DNA of 38,840 nucleotides, taken from JACPHB01 sp964495505. GTDB lineage: Bacteria > Patescibacteriota > Minisyncoccia > UBA10092. Of the stretch, positions 36,601 to 38,840 are shown one piece after another (position 1 is the stretch's first letter; the number at the start of each line of letters is the position of its first letter). A model generated the notes under the pieces. It did no database searches. It was not told the DNA's origin and saw nothing but the letters and a program-made list of their open reading frames with translations. The stretch lies in the NCBI GenBank assembly GCA_964495505.1, contig CAZBVM010000003.1, positions 1 to 38,840 of the forward strand, given 5' to 3'. Both the position numbers and the translations under genes were made by a program.

Positions 36601-37218
36601 ATATTTTATGTAAACCGAGTCGTGGGTAACCTCTTTGTAATCTTCGGTGAGTATCTCATGCTGAGAAATAGCCGTGCCGCAGCGCCAGCACCAGGGAACC
36701 ACATCAAGACCCTTGTAAAGCAATCCTTTCTCTTGGCATTTTTTTAGAAAGTGCCAGATAGCAATGTTATTTTCGTTAGACATCGTGTAATAACTGTTTT
36801 CCCAGTCCATCCATTGGCCCAGCCGGATTGACTGCTTCGTTTGGATAGCGGAATATTTTCTTACCCTTTCTTTGCATTTTTCAACAAATTTGGCGATGCC
36901 GTATTTTTCAATATCTTTTTTTGACTTAAAACCCAGTTCTTTTTCAACCTCAACCTCTACCCAAAGCCCTTGAGCGTCAAATCCGTTTTGAAACCTCTGG
37001 TCAAAGCCCTGCATCGCTTTGTATCTTTGGAACAGGTCTTTATAGGTCCTCCCCCACGCATGATGAACTCCCATTGGATTATTGGCGGTAATCGGCCCGT
37101 CCAAAAAAGACCATTTTTTATGGCCTCTGATTTTTTTCCGAAGTTTCTCAAAAATTTGATTTCTTTGCCAAAATTCCAAAATCTTTTCTTCAGTTTTGGG
37201 ATTAAATAGTTCAAGCAT
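33670..37218 (-). CDS. ileS: Isoleucyl-tRNA synthetase with an internal histidine-phosphatase domain
   Basis: 1182 residues, charging tRNA-Ile. The HIGH-type motif is PMGVHHAWG (about residues 48-56). The editing-domain motif is LVWTTTPWTLPGN and the tryptophan-rich signature is DWLISKKRYWGLALP. The KMSKS equivalent is EMHKSKGNAI (about 803). A zinc pair is in IKCPKCGQKT. Between RYWGLALP with its CRCGNF and the DLHRPYVDEVKIKCPKC region lies a complete histidine-phosphatase (phosphoglycerate-mutase-like) domain, residues about 500-665. It has TLYIMRHGEALHN and the second His in KVLVLTHGDSSW. Four short repeats are translated as well (36565-36597, 36421-36460, 34556-34622, 34062-34097). The start lies 8 bases after the reverse-transcriptase stop. 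Confidence 0.95.
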   Translation of the reverse strand: MLELFNPKTEEKILEFWQRNQIFEKLRKKIRGHKKWSFLDGPITANNPMGVHHAWGRTYKDLFQRYKAMQGFDQRFQNGFDAQGLWVEVEVEKELGFKSKKDIEKYGIAKFVEKCKERVRKYSAIQTKQSIRLGQWMDWENSYYTMSNENNIAIWHFLKKCQEKGLLYKGLDVVPWCWRCGTAISQHEILTEDYKEVTHDSVYIKYPIVRNSVSNISNKNNTYLLVWTTTPWTLPGNSAVAVDPDKIYVEATDLETPFPSKLGNGVSYYLIKAAAEKLNLKIIRTFKGKELVGLTYKSPFDSLPAVKKALSGYVHKIFATDPRILPVSETEGTGLIHIAPGQGVEDYRLGKKLKIPAINLIDDAAVYLKELGSFSGKNAKEHPEVVINYLKTSSFLFSAPKYIHRYPICWRCKTELVWKIADEWYISMDKLRRSLIEIAKKIKWIPSFGLKREIDWLKNMSDWLISKKRYWGLALPIFECRCGNFEVIGSLGDFDKLDPAPTTLYIMRHGEALHNIKLTVNPNSLKADRADVLTERGKKDALRAAKKLKKEKIDVIVSSPSFRAQETAKIVGKEIGIKNIHIIPELKDVLVGSFAGKPFEEFKKSFNNFEERFYKNPGGAENLRELRLRMMRAAAIIRKHYAGKKVLVLTHGDSSWVFMAAINGIAEKEYEYAPYLHPSDYLKICFHNWPYNNEGDLDLHRPYVDEVKIKCPKCGQKTSRILDVGNPWLDAGIVPYSTMGYFRDLKYWRQWFPAALVCESFPGQFKNWFYSLIVMSAVLEKVPPMKIVFGYALVRDEKGEEMHKSKGNAIWFDEAAEKIGVDVMRWLYVRQNPADNLKFGYMSAKESERKLMNLWNSFTFFKTYASKIENLKLPARRSLDAGEKIENSSLLDLWILSRLNNLIEKVAKSLDKYNPASGARAIEEFFIDDLSLWYIRRSRSRFQRPKLEKEKEGAVKTLYFVLLNLAKLISPFLPFLSEEIYLFLKNKQMPESVHLCDFPKSDKKFINRDLEEQMNLVREISAKGLALRAEAGIKVRQPLSALKFSISNFQFLKNNEELINLIKDEVNVKEIVFDKNIKNKFELDTKITSELKEEGIIRDLVRQVQEMRKDAKLVPKDFIKIYIKTDNAKLEDIIKKRQKNLISDTGSKEIEFIGTVKNGLLTDRHFKMENNDIWLGVAKTKN
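34062..34097. repeat. A/T repeat inside ileS (C-terminal domain)
   Basis: AAATTGAAAATTAGAAATTG is read as KFSISNFQFLKN. It is the same family as the intergenic arrays. Confidence 0.65.
34556..34622. repeat. Composite repeat inside ileS (anticodon-domain region)
   Basis: A hairpin CCTGCGTCAAGGCTTCGGCG plus GGCAGGC is flanked on both sides by AATTTTCAATTTT-like arms. It is read in frame as KIENLKLPARRSLDAGEKIE. Confidence 0.7.
35215..35725 (-). other. Histidine-phosphatase domain embedded in IleS
   Basis: The domain runs roughly from DPAPTTLYIMRHGEALHN to KKVLVLTHGDSSWVFMAA. It has the RHG nucleophile motif, an LTERGKKDALRAAKKLKKEK helix, SSPSFRAQETA (phosphate-pocket Arg) and the closing LTHGDS. 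All the residues expected of an active phosphatase are present. The boundaries are approximate. This is a domain within the ileS reading frame, not a separate gene. Confidence 0.9.
36421..36460. repeat. GGAAACGGGG hairpin inside ileS (editing region)
   Basis: AACCCCGTTTCCAAG and its inverse CTTGGAAACGGGGTT form a perfect 15-bp stem. It is read in frame as TPFPSKLGNGV and is a variant of the GGAAACCGAGTTTCC family. Confidence 0.75.
36565..36597. repeat. GGAAACCGAGTTTC repeat inside ileS
   Basis: AATGTTGGAAACCGAGTTTC is read in frame as VRNSVSNISN between IKYPI and LVWTTTPWTL. It matches 15453-15478 and 3461-3487. Confidence 0.75.
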
Positions 37219-37226
37219 AACAAATG

Positions 37227-38237
37227 CTATAATACCCTAAATTTACCAGTTTGAGAAGTTGTTTTATAAATTTTTGATTGAAGTTTCCTAGTATTCCCAC
37301 GCTTCATTAAACCTAAATAGGAATTGATGGTTGCGGGCACTGGTAATTCTTTTATTCTTCTTATCATCCTTCTTTTTGTAGTCGTTCTTAACACGCGATG
37401 ATCTGAAAAATTAACCCAACCAAGAAAATCTATGCCGGATGTCAGAGTTTTGATAAAAACCTTGTCGGGATGTAAATGTAATTTTAATTTTGCATTGAGA
37501 AAATCCGCAATTGAAAAAATTAAACTCTCTAGCCAACTTTTGTCGTCCGATAAAATAACAAAATCATCAGCATACCTAATGTAATATTTGGCTTTCAATT
37601 TATGCTTCACGAATTGGTCAAATTCGTTCATGTAGATATTTACGAATAATTGCGAAGTGAGATTACCCAACGGCAAACCCATGCCCGGTTTTGTGGAAAA
37701 ACTTTCTATAATTCCTTGTAAAAGCCAAATAATCTGTTTATCTGGAATATATGAATCTAAAATATCTAATAAAATTTTGTGGTCAATACTCGCAAAGAAT
37801 TTTTTAATGTCGCATTTTAAAATCCAGCAGGTTCTTGTATTATTTTTACTGACTTTGTAAGAAAATTCGCGAAATCTGTTTAACGCTCTATGTGTTCCCT
37901 TTTCTAATCGGCAGGAAAATGAATCAGAGATAAAAATTTTATCAAAAAATGGATATAAAATTCTATAAATCGCATGGTGTAAAAGCCGGTCCCGGACACT
38001 TGCTTTATGGATGTTTCTTGGTTTAGGATCAGAGAGATTGAAAGCTTTGTATCCACCATGTCGGTAACTGCCTGAACTTAAATCTTTTTGGAGGGTAAAA
38101 AGATTATCCATCAGCTTTAGAGAAAATTCTTGAACGTCGGGTTTACTTCTTTTGCCCCGCATAAATTCCTTCCAGGCTTCAAGTAAATTTTCAAGACAAA
38201 TAATATCTTCAAAACTATGGCGCAATTGAATTTTCAT
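37227..38237 (-). CDS. DGR-type reverse transcriptase
   Basis: 336 residues from the ATG at 38237; a TTG at 38264 would add nine unlikely residues. Reverse-transcriptase motifs in order are RLLHHAIYRILYPFFD (motif 1-2 region), WILKCDIKKFFASIDHKIL (motif A), GLPLGNLTSQLFVNIYMNEF, YIRYADDFVIL with the catalytic YADD (about 218-222), and GIDFLGWVNF. Motif 4 reads LGNLTSQ. The (L/I/V)GxxxSQ form is diagnostic of diversity-generating retroelements, as opposed to QGxxxSP in group II introns and retrons. With avd and a template repeat beside it, the assignment is strong. The enzyme would copy the template RNA with errors at adenines and write the result into a variable repeat elsewhere. Confidence 0.93.
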   Translation of the reverse strand: MKIQLRHSFEDIICLENLLEAWKEFMRGKRSKPDVQEFSLKLMDNLFTLQKDLSSGSYRHGGYKAFNLSDPKPRNIHKASVRDRLLHHAIYRILYPFFDKIFISDSFSCRLEKGTHRALNRFREFSYKVSKNNTRTCWILKCDIKKFFASIDHKILLDILDSYIPDKQIIWLLQGIIESFSTKPGMGLPLGNLTSQLFVNIYMNEFDQFVKHKLKAKYYIRYADDFVILSDDKSWLESLIFSIADFLNAKLKLHLHPDKVFIKTLTSGIDFLGWVNFSDHRVLRTTTKRRMIRRIKELPVPATINSYLGLMKRGNTRKLQSKIYKTTSQTGKFRVL

Positions 38238-38266
38238 AATAATACTTTTAAGACCCCCCCCCAACC

Positions 38267-38278
38267 GGGTTATAACCC
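38267..38278. promoter_or_regulatory. 12-bp perfect palindrome between avd and the reverse transcriptase
   Basis: GGGTTATAACCC lies next to a run of nine C (38254-38262), in the leader of the reverse-transcriptase gene and just inside the upstream avd-like reading frame. It may be an operator or part of a divergent promoter. Evidence is limited to symmetry and position. Confidence 0.35.
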
Positions 38279-38331
38279 TAATCGAGAAAATTAAAAATCT
38301 TTATCTCATTTGGTTTCAATATTATCAAATA

Positions 38332-38622
38332 TTGCCTAAAACACACAGACATTCCCTTGGTCAGAGAATAGATACGCTTTTTGTAGAAATCATAGAAGCG
38401 CTTGCGATCGCCAGTTTTCTTGTGCGAGAAGAAAAACTGCCGTATGTTCGTCTATCAATAAGAAAAGTTGATACGCTAAAGATATTTTTAATGATGCTTT
38501 GGGAGACTAAATCCATTGACAACAAAAAATATATAATTCTGTCGGAGAAAATAGACGAGATTGGCAGAATGCTCGGTGGCTGGAACGGTCAGCTTCAGAA
38601 ACAAAACTCTCCCAATAAATAG
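38332..38622 (+). CDS. avd: DGR accessory variability determinant (bAvd four-helix-bundle protein)
   Basis: Residues RHSLGQRIDTLFVEIIEALA, EEKLPYVRLSIRKVDTLKIF, WETKSIDNKKYIILSEKIDE and IGRMLGGWNGQL follow the family pattern. The closing IGRMLGGW is characteristic of bacterial Avd, the ring-shaped partner that binds DGR reverse transcriptase. The TTG at 38332 is the first standard start. The same frame continues upstream to about 38272 as LIEKIKNLYLIWFQYYQIL, which matches the first helix of Avd, yet contains no ATG, GTG or TTG before it. Either initiation is non-standard or the start was lost. The gene is on the strand opposite to the reverse transcriptase and template, which is unusual. Confidence 0.88.
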   Translation: MPKTHRHSLGQRIDTLFVEIIEALAIASFLVREEKLPYVRLSIRKVDTLKIFLMMLWETKSIDNKKYIILSEKIDEIGRMLGGWNGQLQKQNSPNK

Positions 38623-38628
38623 GGAGAG
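38607..38628 (-). terminator. Hairpin between the template repeat and avd
   Basis: CTCTCCC/GGGAGAG with an 8-base loop; on the minus strand it is followed by TTTTG. It overlaps the avd stop and lies right after the template repeat in the direction of template transcription. It may end or stabilise the template RNA. Confidence 0.55.
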
Positions 38629-38630
38629 AA

Positions 38631-38785
38631 CTTGAGAAAATTGCGAACACCGCCGCAGGGTTGTTGCCATTCCAGTCGTTGTCGAGCCAGTTGTAGTGCC
38701 AGTTCCACGACCCATCGTTCCAGTAGAGATACCGGACATACAGATTGCCGTTGGAGTTGCGGTAAATATAGAGTATCTCCCATAA
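38631..38785 (-). repeat. DGR template repeat (TR)
   Basis: Read on the minus strand, this segment gives NSNGNLYVRYLYWNDGSWNW then HYNWLDNDWNGNNPAAVFAI. It is packed with asparagine codons (eight AAC, two AAT within 35 codons), alternating with Trp, Tyr and Gly. That is how templates look before adenine mutagenesis; AAC codons can become many residues but not stops. The right-hand side, GTGTTCGCAATTTTCTCAAG, would be the start-of-copying side (IMH-like). It has no start codon of its own and is followed by the hairpin at 38607. The boundaries are approximate because the matching variable repeat is not in the window. Confidence 0.85.
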
Positions 38786-38840
38786 CACTGCCCATTGAAT
38801 ACTCTCTGGGCTGTACCGTATTTGGCATCGTAATGCCCTA
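38786..38840. other. Window end upstream of the template repeat
   Basis: 55 bases with no feature I can support. On the minus strand they lead into the template repeat. The DGR target gene could lie beyond this edge. Confidence 0.4.

Noticed and set aside
38595..38828. Separate 77-codon gene on the minus strand over the template repeat
   Set aside because: It is a frame different from the asparagine-rich template frame, has no recognisable features and overlaps avd; it is most likely a by-product of the template sequence.

Overview
The window looks like a chromosomal segment of a Candidate Phyla Radiation (Patescibacteria) bacterium, most likely Parcubacteria-like. This is inferred from the streamlined, mostly minus-strand housekeeping genes, A/T-rich spacers, stand-alone PaaX/Cas2-like regulators, giant surface repeat proteins with Hint (intein) domains, a retroelement with a bAvd-type accessory protein, and palindromic repeats embedded in frame in essential genes. 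The lineage was not tested by phylogeny.

Layout. 1-1639 is the N-terminal part of rpoB. It is followed by a repeat-filled spacer, a small unknown gene and an O-antigen-ligase-like membrane protein with TPRs (2353-5085). 5291-16090 is one 3599-codon gene with an excisionase-like HTH, one membrane helix and about 3000 residues of GNVGIGT-type surface repeats. Two inteins (11981-12790 and 8930-10084) interrupt it. Each intein carries a foreign cargo on the opposite strand: a complete RelE-type toxin-antitoxin pair in the larger, and a D-arm-less tRNA-like element with a strong promoter in the smaller. Next come glmS, a PaaX/Cas2-like regulator and leuS, then a lone plus-strand aldehyde dehydrogenase. 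A compact minus-strand run follows in the order glyS, M16 peptidase, AI-2E-type permease, small membrane protein, metG, tatD. A second PaaX/Cas2-like regulator lies upstream of glyS. Further right are a DUF11-type surface protein with recO, a ClpP-like protease, and ileS with a histidine-phosphatase domain built into it. The window ends in a diversity-generating retroelement (DGR): reverse transcriptase, avd and an adenine-rich template repeat. The variable target gene is not in the window.

Themes. (1) Several families of short hairpin or A/T repeats lie inside the reading frames of rpoB, glmS, leuS, metG, tatD and ileS and always keep frame, resembling Rickettsia palindromic elements. (2) Each PaaX/Cas2-like gene sits between two copies of its own palindrome, one at its own promoter and one at the promoter of the next gene (glmS or glyS), which suggests local autoregulatory circuits. 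(3) The intein slots normally used by homing endonucleases hold other selfish or RNA-like cargo, encoded antisense, while the host frame stays open.
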